Shown here: positions 32,675 to 48,484 of the stretch, piece after piece
Layout of the letters: every line of letters starts with the position of its first letter
How positions within the stretch are numbered: the stretch's first letter is position 1
Assembly (NCBI GenBank): GCA_012861695.1
Contig: JAAOOA010000027.1
Location: 19,064,812 to 19,128,811, forward strand
Direction of reading: 5' to 3'
Source: Trematomus loennbergii
Taxonomy: Eukaryota > Chordata > Actinopteri > Perciformes > Nototheniidae
Length of the DNA stretch: 64,000 bases
Made by a program: the position numbers and the translations under genes
Notes under the pieces: generated by a model
Told to the model about the DNA's origin: nothing
Seen by the model: only the letters and a program-made list of their open reading frames with translations
Databases searched by the model: none

Positions 32675-35600
32675 ATGACTTCACTGGTAAGTTTTCACTC
32701 TTTTGACTTTCAACAACAAAATACAAAATGTCTCTTTTGTCCTGTTAATGAAGTCTGCTTGTGCAGTGATGTAATCTTATGACAAGTTAACAGTAATGCA
32801 GCTACAAGTAAGTGGCCTTCACCTATATATTTATATTATTACTTACATTTTATTTAACCAAAAAGTCCCATTCAGATCAAACATGTATTGTACAACCTGA
32901 GGCCTGTACTACGAAGCTGGATTTTCGCTTAGCCGGCTAAATTCAGGGAAATCTCGGGCTTTCCGGTCCTACGACGCTGGTTCTCTTTTTAGCAGGCTAG
33001 ATTTCCATGGTAACTTATGCTGAGCGGCAAACCTGCTCCGGAGCAGGTTAGGTGGCAGGCTAAGAGATCAACTCAGTGAAAGCACTGCCTGCTGACCAAT
33101 CAGAGCTCCGTGTGCAGAGTTTAAAGCTATCAATTCATATGACAGGAGGAGAAAGGAAATACAGTTTAAACTGCCGTTGCAGGAAAGACGACCGGCCAAA
33201 TCAACTGACTGTGTGAACGTGAAAATGAATAGAATATCCCCTCCCATCTTCAGAGCAATCTGACTATTATAACATTAGCGTTAAGAAAGCTTACTTAAAT
33301 ATCTGCCACGACATAAGTAACCGGATCAGAGTAACATTAAGTACAGTCCGCGGCACTGTGAGTGCAGACGTAGATGTGTCCCATTATCATTCATATCATA
33401 ATGTAACATATATTTCCTTATTTGAGTCAGCTTCTTGAGCCGTATCTGGCCGTGCAACACTCAGTGTCACATACTGTATGCAGAAGTATTATTTTAAGCA
33501 ACACATTAAATTGACGAAACACTCGAGTCAAATTCTCCTAATTAAAGTCAGATCCACTCGTGTCTTGGACGGGGCAGTAATTTCATAAACCTGTTGTACG
33601 CATTCAAACACTTTTTCTTTTACCAGCTGTATTCACCTTGCAGGTGCAGCTATGTGGCTTTTATCCTGGATAAAGTGTTTAAGTCATGGATGTTTAAAGT
33701 TTAACTTCTTCATATTTGACTAATATTAAAGTTCACTTTTCATTCAGGAAGTATGACGCTGCGCTGTCAGTACGCTTCTCCGTGTTTGAGATTGGTCGAA
33801 TGCTCCAAATACCACCCCTTTCATGTGAACGCGCACCTAACTAGATAGGACACGGCGGCTTGAGCGATCCACTTGATATTCAGCGTCGTAGTACAGTTTA
33901 GCCAGAGCGCGTATGTTTTGGATTACGCCAACCGGCTAACTCCAACATATCCAGGTTAAGTTGAACCAGCTTCGTAGTACAGGCCTCTGGCCATGGTAGC
34001 AATTGTATAAAAGCACTCATTAAAACTCAACATGTGCGAAATGATATGCAAACACTTCCACATAAAACAGAAGCAGAAGGAAAAACACACGCCTCCATTA
34101 CCACATTTTTTGATGCCCTTAAACTTATCATGAATACAGCATTTATTTGTCATTTATGTTCAAAAGAGGAGGTGGTCTGTTTTGGTGCTGCATGTCATTT
34201 AAATGGCATCACATATGGAAAGATAAAGCCTTTGTTTGTCTTACAGGGGAGCAGCAGTTCCCCGTCTACAGAATACACAGTGCGAGTCCCAAAGTGAGTA
34301 CCATGCAAATATCCCAAGTAAAATGTCCGCACAAGCCTTGTATCATATCACCACTTTGTGTGTGTTAAAATGATTACATTTCTTTTTCTTATTGGTGTTT
34401 CGCAGACGTTCAATTAAATAAAAGCCCTATCCGCCAGATGCTGTTATATTTTTATAAATCAATATGGATTTATTGGACTGAGTTGTTTTTCTGTTTATGT
34501 AGTGGTTCGTGCATGGAATTGGTTATGATCAGACAATACATTTATTTCTGTATTCTGTTTGTCTCCTAGAAACACCAACAAGAAGTACAGCATTATGGGT
34601 TTCAATTCAGGAGACAAGGTCAACTGTTCTGCCTGGACACAGGTGGGTTTCATGTCAGTGTATTTTCATGTGACAGACATTTCCTGTGTGGTGGGGCATG
34701 AGTCAATACTGAAAGAGAGAAACGACACAAAGAGAGGAGGAGGAGATAAAGAATACAGCAATATGAACATTGGATAAAGCTATGCTCAAAATTATGTAAC
34801 GTGTTTAATAAGGGGATTTATCTCACTGTGTTCATATCATCATATCAATACTGTCAATAATTTTCCCAATGTCTTTGAGAGTTAAATCAATAAAGATTGA
34901 GATATTTCAGAAATAACTAAATACACATTTTAAAATATTGATTGGAGAGTTTGGTCTATTTAAATGCTACTGAAGGTACATTTAGCATGACACTGCAGGT
35001 GAGTGGGGAAATGTGTGATACACTTTATTCTCTCTGTGTCACCATCCCTAGCTGCGTGCTTACGTTAAGGCAATTATTACTTTTTGGACTGCAAGTTTCC
35101 TTTCCATGTTAAGTTTAAATACGCGAATGAATCATTAGTAACGTTTTCTTTAGGTGCATTTACGATAAATCTACAGAAGATAAGAACCAAACTGAAATTA
35201 ACAAAAATAAATGGTATTGTAAATGTTTCGACTAGTCTGAAAGAAATGTTATGTAAGGAAGAAGCCCAAACTCTTAAAATTGACCAGTGCATAAATAATA
35301 ATATTCGCCTTTTTTAATTAGCAGCCACGTGGTCCATCATTCAGTTTTGCAATTCTCCCTACCTCTCCTTTGCCAGGCTCGTATGGAAAGAGACATGAGT
35401 GCTCGGCGGATATATGGGGAGGAAGAGTCGGTGGATGGCGCGGCTGGCAGTGAGTTTGGCAAAAAGCAGCGCGAGGAATCACGGCGGAAGAAGTACGGCA
35501 TTGTGAAGCGTGAGTTCAAAGTGGAGGACCAGCCCTGGATTCTCAAGGTCAATGGCAAGGCCGGCAAGAGGTGAGGAGATAGACGCTGATGTATCTTAAG

Positions 35601-38600
35601 CATCGTACTTTTTAACATGTATACGTCTGGAGGGAACACCTACATATTTGTGATGTAATTTATGTTTTCATATTAGTTACTTTATACATATATCTTTCAG
35701 CCATCCACTTGTCATTTTGAAAAGTTCTTGCATGTGTTCTATTCAGTTTAAACAGCCAGCTCACAATGCAGTGCCTTGCGAAAGTATTAACCCCCTTGCG
35801 TTTTTACTATTTAATTGCATTAAAACCTGTTATATAAGGATATTTTTTAACTGATTGTATAATTAGATGTACACAACATGATGCCTTAATTGAACATTGA
35901 AGTAGCAATATATTTTTTTAATAAGAAATAATAATCAAATATCTAAACTTGAGCATGCATAACTATCCACTCCCAAATTCAGTACTTTTTGCAGCAGCTA
36001 CATCTGCAAGCTCTTTGGGTATGTCTCTATAAGCTCAGCACATCTATCCAATGAGATTTCTCCCGTTCTACTTTTCAAAACGGCTCCAGCTCCTTTAAAG
36101 TGGACCTATCATGCTATATTATATAATATAGTGTAGGACCATACCTATATAAGGCATATTTATACTTTTTTTTTTTCAAAATACCAAACAGATCATGCAT
36201 TTTAGCCATGCCTCATTTTGCTCAATTTGAAAAATGTTAGCTCTGTTTTTGCAAGGGCTCATTCTGTGAGCAACAACACCATCTACAGGCCTGGCATATG
36301 TACTACAACGTCTCCAGCGCTTCCGAACGGCAATGCCGTGGTTGTCTCCTCCTGATTGGTGGAGTTGGCCCAATAGCCGTAGCGCCACCGTCCTGACGTC
36401 AGGACAGTGTTCAAATCTGGATCAGTTTTTATCAGATCCGTTGCAGCCCCTTTTTTAGAGATTTGGGTATGGAGGAAAATAGAGAGGGTTGTGTTTTCTG
36501 ACACTTGGTGAGTTCCCTGGAACACCGGGGACACATATTCATGTATAAAAGACGTACAAAAGTGCATTTTGCATGATAGGTCCCCTTTAAGTTTGTCGGG
36601 TTGTGCTGAAGTAGAGCAATCTTCAAGTCTTTACCAAAGGGTCTCCACGAGTGTGTATATGCAGGTCTGTTGGGGAACCCTTCCTGTTTGGATTACAGCA
36701 CGTCTCTCCCTCTGTCTGTGTCCAGGTTCAAAGGTCTAAAGAAGGGTAGTGTTACAGAAAACGCGTCTTACTACATCTTCACACAGTGTCCCGATGGGGC
36801 GTTTGAGGCCTTCCCCGTCAACGGCTGGTACAACTTTGTACCACAGGCCAAGCACCGAACGCTCACTGCTGAGGAGGCGGAGGAGTGGGGCAGGTGAGAG
36901 GGGGGTGGAGGAACAGGGAGGGATGTTTTGTTTGCAGTAAAGGAAAAGCAAACTATAAGTACAAACATTTCATATCGGACATTATCTTCGTTTTACAGAC
37001 GAAACAAGGTGGTGAATCACTTCAGCATCATGCTTCAGAGACGTTTCCGGGAGCAGGAGCGCGGCTGCGATGATGACGACGATGAGAACGAGAAGGGTGG
37101 GAAGAAGAAAAAGAAGGGAGGGAGAGGAGGCGATCTGCGCATTACCGACCTGGAAGAAGACCTGGAGATGAGCAGCAGCGACAGTAACAGCAGTAACGGG
37201 GATGGTAAGTAATCAATCATCTCAAGTTCTGACATACTTATCCACATTTTTACTCCCTGTCATCACGTGATTTTCCTTTTTTTTCTTTTTCTCCCTTTTC
37301 ATTGAACAGATGGAGAGAGCAAACCAAAGAAGAAGAAAGAAACAGGAAAGGAAAAGGGAAGAAGAAGAAGAAGAAGAGCAGTGACAAAGAGGCCTTGGAG
37401 GACAGTGATGACGGAGACAACGAGGGTCTAGAGGTGGATTACATGTCAGATGAGAGCAGGTCAGACACCCCACACTATACAAAAACCGTTTTTGCTTGTT
37501 GTATTTCTTCTTTGAATAGTTTGAAACTCTGTTTTCCTACTGCAGTTCAGACGAGGAGCCAGAGAAGGGGAAGATGAGCAAAGGAGGACCACCCCAAAGG
37601 TCCCACTTTGACTGTATTCCCATTTTGGCCTAACTGCTACACTGAATGAATGATTTAGTAAATAACTTGTTCTATATCCAATATTTGTTCTCCTTTTACA
37701 GGAATAGACGAGGCGTCTGAAAGTGAGGAAGAGAGTGAGGAGGAGAAACAGAACGAAGAGGAAACGAAAGAGGAGGAAGAAGAAGAAGAGGCGAAGACAA
37801 AAACGCCAGCTCCAGCAGAAAAGAAGAAGAAAAAAGGTACAGAACTCGTGGAGACCGATGAGGGTCGGACCAGTGTTAATTTCGTCAACGAAAACTATGA
37901 CGAAAATGTTCGTCAACGACCTTTTTTACATGACTAAGACGAGACGATGACGAGCTAAAAATAGATTCTTGATAACGAAAATTTGACGAAATGTATATTT
38001 AGTTTTCGTTGACGAGACGAGACGGGACTAAGGTGTTAATGGTGGACTATCGGACATTCAAAATGCAGGGTATTTCCCCCAATTGCCGTCTTGTCTGTCA
38101 AAATGCATCTTACATTTCTAACTTGCAATATCATTATTTCCGCTCTCTTCACTCCAGAAGAGCGATCTCCCTCTCTCTCTGTGTGCGGGGGGCGGGGCCT
38201 AACAGACACGCTGCAGCGGCAGAGATCTGCCGGGGACGGAGCGTTCAGAGTATAGAGACACTCTACAAGGCTCGATGTGGACAAAGCTCGTTTGCCATGT
38301 TTTCGCGTTAGCGCGTTGACACGAGTAGAGTAGTCTGTCCAAACAGCCGGCCAAAAGGCGTCATATTCAGTCGGAGAAATGCACAATTTTCGACTTCCTT
38401 AACTCGTAGCTCTGTTGCCCCAATTACGAGTAACGTTATCACATCAGTGCGAGGTGGGAGAAGTACTCAGATCTTGTAGCTAAGTAAAAAAATACCATAG
38501 TGTAGGAAGAGTTCCTCAAGTCAAAGTATGATCATCAAAATATATTTAAAGTAGCGACAGTAAAAGTAGTCATTGTGCAGATTGGTCCATTTCAGAATAA

Positions 38601-41197
38601 TATGATATGTTTTATAATGATTGATCATTAAAGTGTTCTCAAAGCTGGTAAAGGTGCAGCTAGTTTGAATGACTTTGTATACTGCAGGGTGTAGCTTGTG
38701 AATTTACTAAAGTCTGAGTTAACACTTGATTATATTTCACATCATTCATCCACATCTGTAAAGTAACTAAAGGTATTAAATACATGTAGTGGAGTAGAAG
38801 TACACCATTTAACTATGAACTGTAGTGGAGTAGAAGTACACAGTAGCAAAACATTTAAATACTCCAGTAAAGTACAAGTACCTCAACATTTTACTCAAGT
38901 ACAGTACAATATTTTAACATAATTATATATATTTATTTATTTCACATTTAAATAAAGCAATTAATTCGGTTAACAATTTGTTAGTTTTTTCCTTTAAAAA
39001 ATAACAAAAAGTAAATACAAGAATACCGTTAAAGTACCGGATCGATAAGCAGTATTGATAAGACTAGCAGTACCGTAGAAAACCTTAATGATACCCATCC
39101 CTAGATATTACACAAGTAAAGTGTTAAGAGAGTGAAATGTTGCTTTACGAATTTCAACACTTGATGCTGTCACCTTGATTACAATTTCAGATACCTGTAT
39201 TTGCCTAACTGAATTGGTTTAAAGAGAGAAAACATTTTGACTAAAAGTTGACTAAAATGTAATTTTTCATCGACTAAAAGTAGACTAAAACGTTTTGAGT
39301 TTTCGTCGACTAAAACTAGACTAAAACTATGAAGGATAGAAATGACTAAAATGTGACTAAAACTAATAACCATTTTCGTCTAAAGACTAAGACTAAATCA
39401 AAAACAGCTGCCAAAATTAACACTGGGTCGGACACAATGCATACACAATCTGTTCTGCTTGAGGAAGGTCCAATCAAATGATGGTCTCTGTGGTTCTGTG
39501 TCACAGACAGCAGCGGCGAGTCAGACACCTCAGACGACAGCGACATCGAGGGAGAGACGGCCTCAGCTCTGTTCATGGTGATTAGTGTGTGTGTGTGTGT
39601 GTGTGAATATGTTCCATTATGGTAATTATGAACGTCAGCAGAGTGTGTACTTACTCATTTAAAAGGTCGATATGCATGAAATGATGTGTATTGTTTTCAT
39701 ACTGTCTTTTTTTTTATTCTAATCTATAACTTATTCATTATTGTTGCACTACTATATATATTGTTTCATACTTATTTATCGTGACAAAATCCAGTTTCCC
39801 CCCCGGGATAAATCAAGTATTTCTGTTTCTGACTTTCTTTCCCTTTCTCAGAAAAAGCGCACGCCTCCAAAGCGCGGAGGACGCGGCTCTGCAGGAAGCT
39901 CAAAGGCCGGAAGTCGCCCCGGGACCCCGTCCATAGACTCTGCGCCGCCACCTCCAACACACTCCGAGCTGCTGCCAGCAAGCTGGAGCAAGGTCCTGGA
40001 TCATACACACACATTCATTATAACTAATAAGACACTTGACATATAACTATGAAAGCTCTCGTTCTTCCATTCCATCTAAAATCTCTGTTTCCTTGCAGGT
40101 AAGAGACCGCCTCCGGGGCCCAGCACGGACTCACCTGCTGCCAAGAGGCTGAAGATGGAGCCCAGCAGTCAGAGCCCCGTCCCCTCTGGGAAGAGTACGC
40201 CTCAACCCCGCCTGGGAAATCTACTCCTAGCTCAAGGTACTTCACTATAACCAGTCAGACCATTTTTTTTTTTTATTATTATTTTGTTTATTCCACACAT
40301 GGCAGTTATTTTAAAAAACTAACCTGTACACTTTACAAAACATGTACACTTTACAAAACATGTACACTTTTTATCGCATGGTGGAAAGGAGCAGGGAGAA
40401 GAACATCTTATTTTACCTGCCCCTTTTTAGGCATTTCACTTTTCTCCGATTACAATGCCAAGTCAAATGTAATATGTATGTAATGTAAATAACTTCCTAG
40501 TCTGTCATTCCCAATCTCAAAGCTATTCAGTTTATTAGAATTGAAGCCTCAGGTCTAGATCATATTTAGAAGATTGAAGACTCGTTCCATATTTACAGAA
40601 AGAATGTGTGCATGGAGACTTGAACCAGTGACCATCCGGTTCCCAAGCCATGTCCTTAAAAGCTAAGCTTCTGCTGCCATATTTCATCTCAATCTCAATC
40701 TTTATTTATTTATAAAGCACATTTAAAACAACCTAAGTTGACCAAAGTGATGTACAGGGAACACATATAAAATAGCACAATAGGCGTAAAATAATAGAAC
40801 AATAATTAAAAACGAGATAAAAAGCACAATAACTTGAGACATATGAAAACACATACAAATATCAAAATGCTAATATTACAAGCCAGTGCAAAGAGGTGAG
40901 TTTTTAGCTGAGATTTAAAACGTTTTTTTTAAATATGTAACTTTTGTGAACGGGATAAAAACGATGTTCTTTTCTCTCCGTCTCCTCCACAGTGACGTGC
41001 AGCTAACAGAGGAGGCGGTGCGGCGCTACCTGATCCGTAAACCGATGACCACCAAAGACCTGCTGAAGAAGTTCCAGACCAAGCGCACGGGTTTGAGCAG
41101 CGAGCAGACGGTCAACGTGCTGGCTCAGATCCTGAAGCGCCTCAATCCCGAGCGCAAGAACGTGAACGACAAAATGCATTTCTACCTAACCGAATAA
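32675..41197 (+). CDS. gtf2f1: General transcription factor IIF subunit 1 (RAP74)
   Basis: Coding exons (plus): 32675-32686, 34247-34293, 34570-34642, 35377-35570, 36726-36893, 36999-37204, 37310-37459, 37546-37599, 37702-37836, 39507-39577, 39852-~39990, ~40099-40239, 40993-41197. The product is the large subunit of TFIIF, which with RAP30 binds RNA polymerase II in the nucleus and supports initiation and elongation. The N-terminal dimerisation half is well conserved (EYTVRVPKNTNKKYSIMGFN, ASYYIFTQCPDGAFEAFPVN, HRTLTAEEAEE). The middle is highly charged Lys/Glu/Ser. The C-terminus is the winged-helix domain (AVRRYLIRKPMTTKDLLKKF, QTVNVLAQILKRLNPERKN). The ATG is directly followed by a donor after four codons. 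Four one-base breaks occur near 37356, 37592, 39942 and 40206, mostly in G/C runs. The frame is conserved on both sides, so sequence error is likelier than loss of this essential gene. Confidence 0.95.
32899..33987. mobile_element. ~1.1-kb DNA transposon with 22-bp perfect TIRs
   Basis: The ends read GGCCTGTACTACGAAGC (left) and GCTTCGTAGTACAGGCC (right); the perfect inverted match is 22 bp in all. There is no ORF for a transposase, so it is non-autonomous. The target duplication is unclear. It lies in gtf2f1 intron 1. Confidence 0.85.
36095..36590. mobile_element. TTAA-flanked MITE, subfamily B, copy 1
   Basis: The ends are TTAA-AGTGGACCTATCATG and CATGATAGGTCCCCT-TTAA. About 496 bp. It is nearly the reverse complement of the copy at 61330-61825. 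The open frames in it are non-genic. It lies in the gtf2f1 intron before exon 36726. Confidence 0.87.
37871..39425. mobile_element. hAT-type element, ~1.55 kb, with 8-bp target duplication
   Basis: Left end CAGTGTTAATTTCGTC, right end AAAATTAACACTG. Both sides are flanked by the identical octamer GGTCGGAC (37863-37870 and 39426-39433). TIRs beginning CAGTG and an 8-bp duplication are hallmarks of the hAT superfamily. Both subterminal regions hold many GACTAAAA/TTTTCGTC repeats. There is no transposase. It sits in a gtf2f1 intron and carries another element inside it. Confidence 0.92.
38448..38915. mobile_element. Nested MITE remnant inside the hAT element
   Basis: The sequence AGGTGGGAGAAGTACTCAGA at the left and repeated GTAGTGGAGTAGAAGTACAC, then AAGTACAAGTACCTCAA at the right, matches the CAGTGGTGGAAGAAGT family at 22150. 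The outer right end is eroded. Confidence 0.7.
40685..40900. mobile_element. Dispersed LINE-like 3'-end fragment (probable)
   Basis: TCTTTATTTATTTATAAAGC, then ACATTTAAAACAACC and CCAAAGTGATGTACAGGGAA resemble a common fish non-LTR retrotransposon tail. It lies in the last intron of gtf2f1 and has no ORF. Confidence 0.5.
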
Positions 41198-41461
41198 GCG
41201 ATGGAAGAAAAGTATTAAGCGGCAGGGGGATGGAAAAGGGGGGGGGGGAATTAACCTCTTCAGTCAGAAAAGTACGATCTGTGGAAGAGAGGCTTTGTGT
41301 CCGTGTCTTGATTTAGTTTTTCTTGCACTGAAATCTAACAGTAAATAATGGAAACTGTGTTATTGTTGACTGAAAACAACTGAATTTCTATAGTTTCTGT
41401 GGTGAGCCTAGAGCCTACTGGATTAAAGAAAAGTCTTGTTTTTCTTAGGTAGAATTTTCCC

Positions 41462-41467
41462 AATAAA
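41462..41467 (+). terminator. gtf2f1: Poly(A) signal AATAAA of gtf2f1
   Basis: The first canonical AATAAA after the stop, 265 bases downstream, in AT-rich 3' UTR. Confidence 0.65.
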
Positions 41468-41785
41468 AATTGAAAAATCAGCCGCTGTGTAAGGCTTTAC
41501 TTTTATTCCCATACGCCTCATATACTTATCTTCATCATAGTTTTAGAGGGGTGGTGTCCAATTCAGTCGTTTGTGATTTGTTTTGCAAAGCATCCCATAT
41601 TTGCATATAAGGGAGTGAGTCCTATGTTTGTTATATTTATTATTGCCCTTTTCAAATCAGTTTCATTTGTGTTTTCAAGAAAAGTGTAGATAAACCCTGT
41701 TCCTTTTGAGATTAAAGTTGAAGAGGCTCCAGGACACTAGAGAATATGTTCAGCGTTGTTTAATGTAGAACTTTACAAACAATCA

Positions 41786-41791
41786 TTTATT
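41786..41791 (-). terminator. gfus: Poly(A) signal of gfus
   Basis: AATAAA on the minus strand, about 58 bases after the stop codon of gfus. Confidence 0.65.
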
Positions 41792-41848
41792 TAAAGAAAC
41801 TTGCTTTACAATAGAATAGTGATCATTTTCAGCTGGGTGATGGTCCTT

Positions 41849-45755
<3,907 letters not shown>

Positions 45756-45766
45756 CTAGAGCTGTG

Positions 45767-45930
45767 CTAAGTGAAAATAACACCAATAAAAACAAACATT
45801 TCCCTCATTGCATTACTTTAAATCTGATAGACATGAATAGTCTCCATTCATGTGCTCTCATAAAACCATTTTTTTACAAAAAGGAGAACAATTCTGAGCT
45901 GAATAACATAAAAGTCCTTACCTGATTTAG
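45767..45930 (-). other. gfus: 5' UTR intron and non-coding exon end of gfus
   Basis: On the minus strand, CTAAATCAG is followed by the donor GTAAGG at 45921. An acceptor TTTTCACTTAG precedes the coding exon, which begins at 45766. So the 5' UTR is split by an intron of about 155 bases. The transcription start is not located. Confidence 0.6.
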
Positions 45931-46807
45931 AGAGCAGAAGTAAGTGTTGGCATTGCTATAAGCAGTCCTGTCTAACAAGTACATGGACCTTTTGTGTCCT
46001 GTTGTTTTAACCTGACCCCCCCTTCACTTTGAAACAATGAACAGGTTTTGGTTGTGAGGCTGTGTAAGACTCCTCCTATAGCATGGTCTGCTTTGTGATT
46101 CATGCAGAAGGTGAGTTGCTACCATCTAATGGCCATCATGTATTTTAGGCATAACTTTATGCATGTGAATATGCACACATGCACTGTATATGGTGCACTC
46201 AAAATGAAATGATGAGGTACTTAAAAAGGTGTGATGGAATGAAGTTGAAATAATAGTTACAGTCAAGAGAGAACTTTGTCCTGCTGCTTTAAATACATAT
46301 GTGAGCATGCTGGGAGTGTGTATACAAAATGTCCACAGCTTCGACGAACTAAAAGAAAACAGGAATGAAAAAAGTTCACTTTACATTTATTTGGCAATTA
46401 GTCACAAGAGTTTGTATTGTACATAAGTGGAGGAACACCTGCATAAAAACCTGAATAATCACAGAAGCCAACCCGCCATCTTATGGAGAATCAACAACAT
46501 ATAAACAATTATTTCATACATTTAATTGAGTGGTTATTGAGTGTGTTTTCAAACGACAGCCAATGTGGCGCAGGTGAACTCGCTGTGAAACACCACTGCT
46601 AGTATGCTGGTTCATTTAAGTACTCTTGTACGGTGACTCAATCCAATAAATATTTCTCAATTGTACAATATGGAGAGTGTCTCAACTGCAATAAATGTCC
46701 CGGACACTTCACCATAGATGCATATCATATCAATATATTAACCAAACAAAACTTGGTAATTTATGGTATATATTTTTAGATCTTAATGGTGATCAGTGAC
46801 ATCATTC
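45931..46807. other. Spacer between gfus and alkbh7
   Basis: Both genes are on the minus strand; this holds the gfus promoter and sequence beyond the alkbh7 poly(A) signal. No repeat end or further exon recognised. Confidence 0.5.
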
Positions 46808-46813
46808 TTTATT
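46808..46813 (-). terminator. alkbh7: Poly(A) signal of alkbh7
   Basis: AATAAA on the minus strand, 44 bases after the stop codon. Confidence 0.65.
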
Positions 46814-46856
46814 TATGTTATGTATTGTTCATTTCCAAGCTGAGAGGAAGTGGTTG

Positions 46857-48484
46857 TTAACCCGGAAGGTTCCGACAGATGGCGGAGATTCGACGCAGCC
46901 GAGGCACTCTCTGTCCGTTAAAAACAGACTCCTCGTCTTTCAGGATCTGGTGAGTGAAGTTATATCTGGCCTGGTCCCTGTATGGGAGAAAGGAGAGCAG
47001 CGTGAAACAAATAACAGTGCTTTCAGAGTCAAGGATTTAACAACTATAGGACATAACTCCATGACAATATACGTAGACCACATGCTAGACCTCAGTATGT
47101 AGAGGGAGAATCGGGGCAGCAGCAGGTCCAGCCATTCTTCGGCATCATCCTCCTTCACTAAGCGCATGATGCTGTCTGACAGGAGACTCAACCCAGCAAT
47201 GGTGCTGCCGCAGAACTGAAAAAGACAGAGAGAACGACAGTAAGACCACATCTGATGGGGTAACAGCGGAGCCAACACAAAAGGTTGTATCAAACTTGTT
47301 ACAGTGTTGATGGTATTGTAAATGTTAGAGCATTTGTGATTGTTTTCTTTGTCTGAATGCAGAGAAAAAACAAGACAAACCTTGACACTGTCAATGTGAG
47401 GCTTGATGTAGCCAGTCTTGTCCAGATCCAGAATGTGCACCGGCCCGAGGAGAGGACTTCCCTCGGGAAAAACAGATCGAACACGACTCAAGACCTCCTC
47501 ACACCTTTCGCCCCACATCACTCGCTCAGTCTCTCGGTACCCGTGAATAGCCTGAATGAGGTGAAGTGAACACAGCAGAAATGACAATTTCACCGTCATT
47601 TAAAATACATTGGTGCTTTAAGTTAGCAGTAAGTGAATGGCAACACTGTTGAAATAATGAGCAAAAATAATTCAACAGCCTGTGTTGGTGCTGTTGGTCA
47701 CTGGAAACATTTGCATACAAAGTTATTAGATGTGTTTTAATGTAAAACTATGTGACTCTATTGCAGGCTTGAGTTGCACTTGTTTTAATGTAGATAGTTA
47801 CTAATTGTTATTGCTGCAAATGTAGGCCAGAACAGTAGAGTGGGGTTATTATTAAGAGATTTGCATAACCAAAAACTATAACCGGAAACAGGAAAATACA
47901 AATAACAGGTGTAGGATTTGGCTAAAATAAAAATGTTTTTTAATGTTATATAGTTACTGACAGATTCAAGAGAAGGTCTATATTTGGATAGCTATGAGAG
48001 AAGGCTGCAACAGTGATGAAGTGGTCCTTTATCTTCTTGATAGGTTCTAAAATGTCAGACGGTAGCCTTCATCACGTTATTAATTGAGCTTCATTTATCG
48101 TAAATATGTAACAGGTGTGCGTTGCAACTCCTATGCACTTTGAATAACCAAACGTGAAATGTGTGTATACCCTTCTCAACTATTATCCCTGTACTTCTGA
48201 ACAGTACTTACATCGTCCCAATGGTCAAATTCGTAGCGTTTCTTCTTCAGGCCTAGCTCCAGCTCTTGCATGAAAGCCCCCTCTTCCTCCTCAGTGATGA
48301 AGCCCGTCCTCACCTCCACCTGTGTGCCGAGTCTCTGCACCAGCTCCGGGTTTGACCCGACGATGAGAGCCTCATTCCGGAGAGGCAGCAGGCCGCTGCG
48401 GGCAGACGAGCTCCGGCAGCGGGGCTGACTGCTGTAAACGGCTGGTTTGTGTATTCGTTTTAATACATTCAGCAACAGTTTCAT
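46857..48484 (-). CDS. alkbh7: ALKBH7, mitochondrial AlkB-like dioxygenase
   Basis: Four exons (minus): 48484-48212, 47551-47381, 47215-47091, 46977-46857, all in phase, giving 229 residues (human 221). ALKBH7 is an Fe(II)/2-oxoglutarate dioxygenase-fold protein of the mitochondrial matrix, linked in mammals to programmed necrosis, fatty-acid metabolism and mitochondrial RNA. The first ~35 residues ([20 protein letters not shown], then Arg/Ser-rich) fit a targeting presequence. Conserved segments: [39 protein letters not shown] with the HxD iron ligands, [22 protein letters not shown] with the distal His, and RRISAICR with the Arg-x5-Arg that contacts 2-oxoglutarate. No lesions seen. Confidence 0.96.

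Larger units (their letters stand above)
41198..41848. other. Convergent 3' UTRs of gtf2f1 and gfus
   Basis: Only 651 bases separate the two stop codons. Poly(A) signals face each other at 41462 (plus) and 41786-41791 (minus), so the transcripts end about 320 bases apart. Confidence 0.65.

Noticed and set aside
37461..37950. Phe/Ser-rich and Arg/Lys-rich open frames around the charged part of gtf2f1
   Set aside because: They are other-frame readings of purine-rich gtf2f1 exons, and partly of the hAT element.
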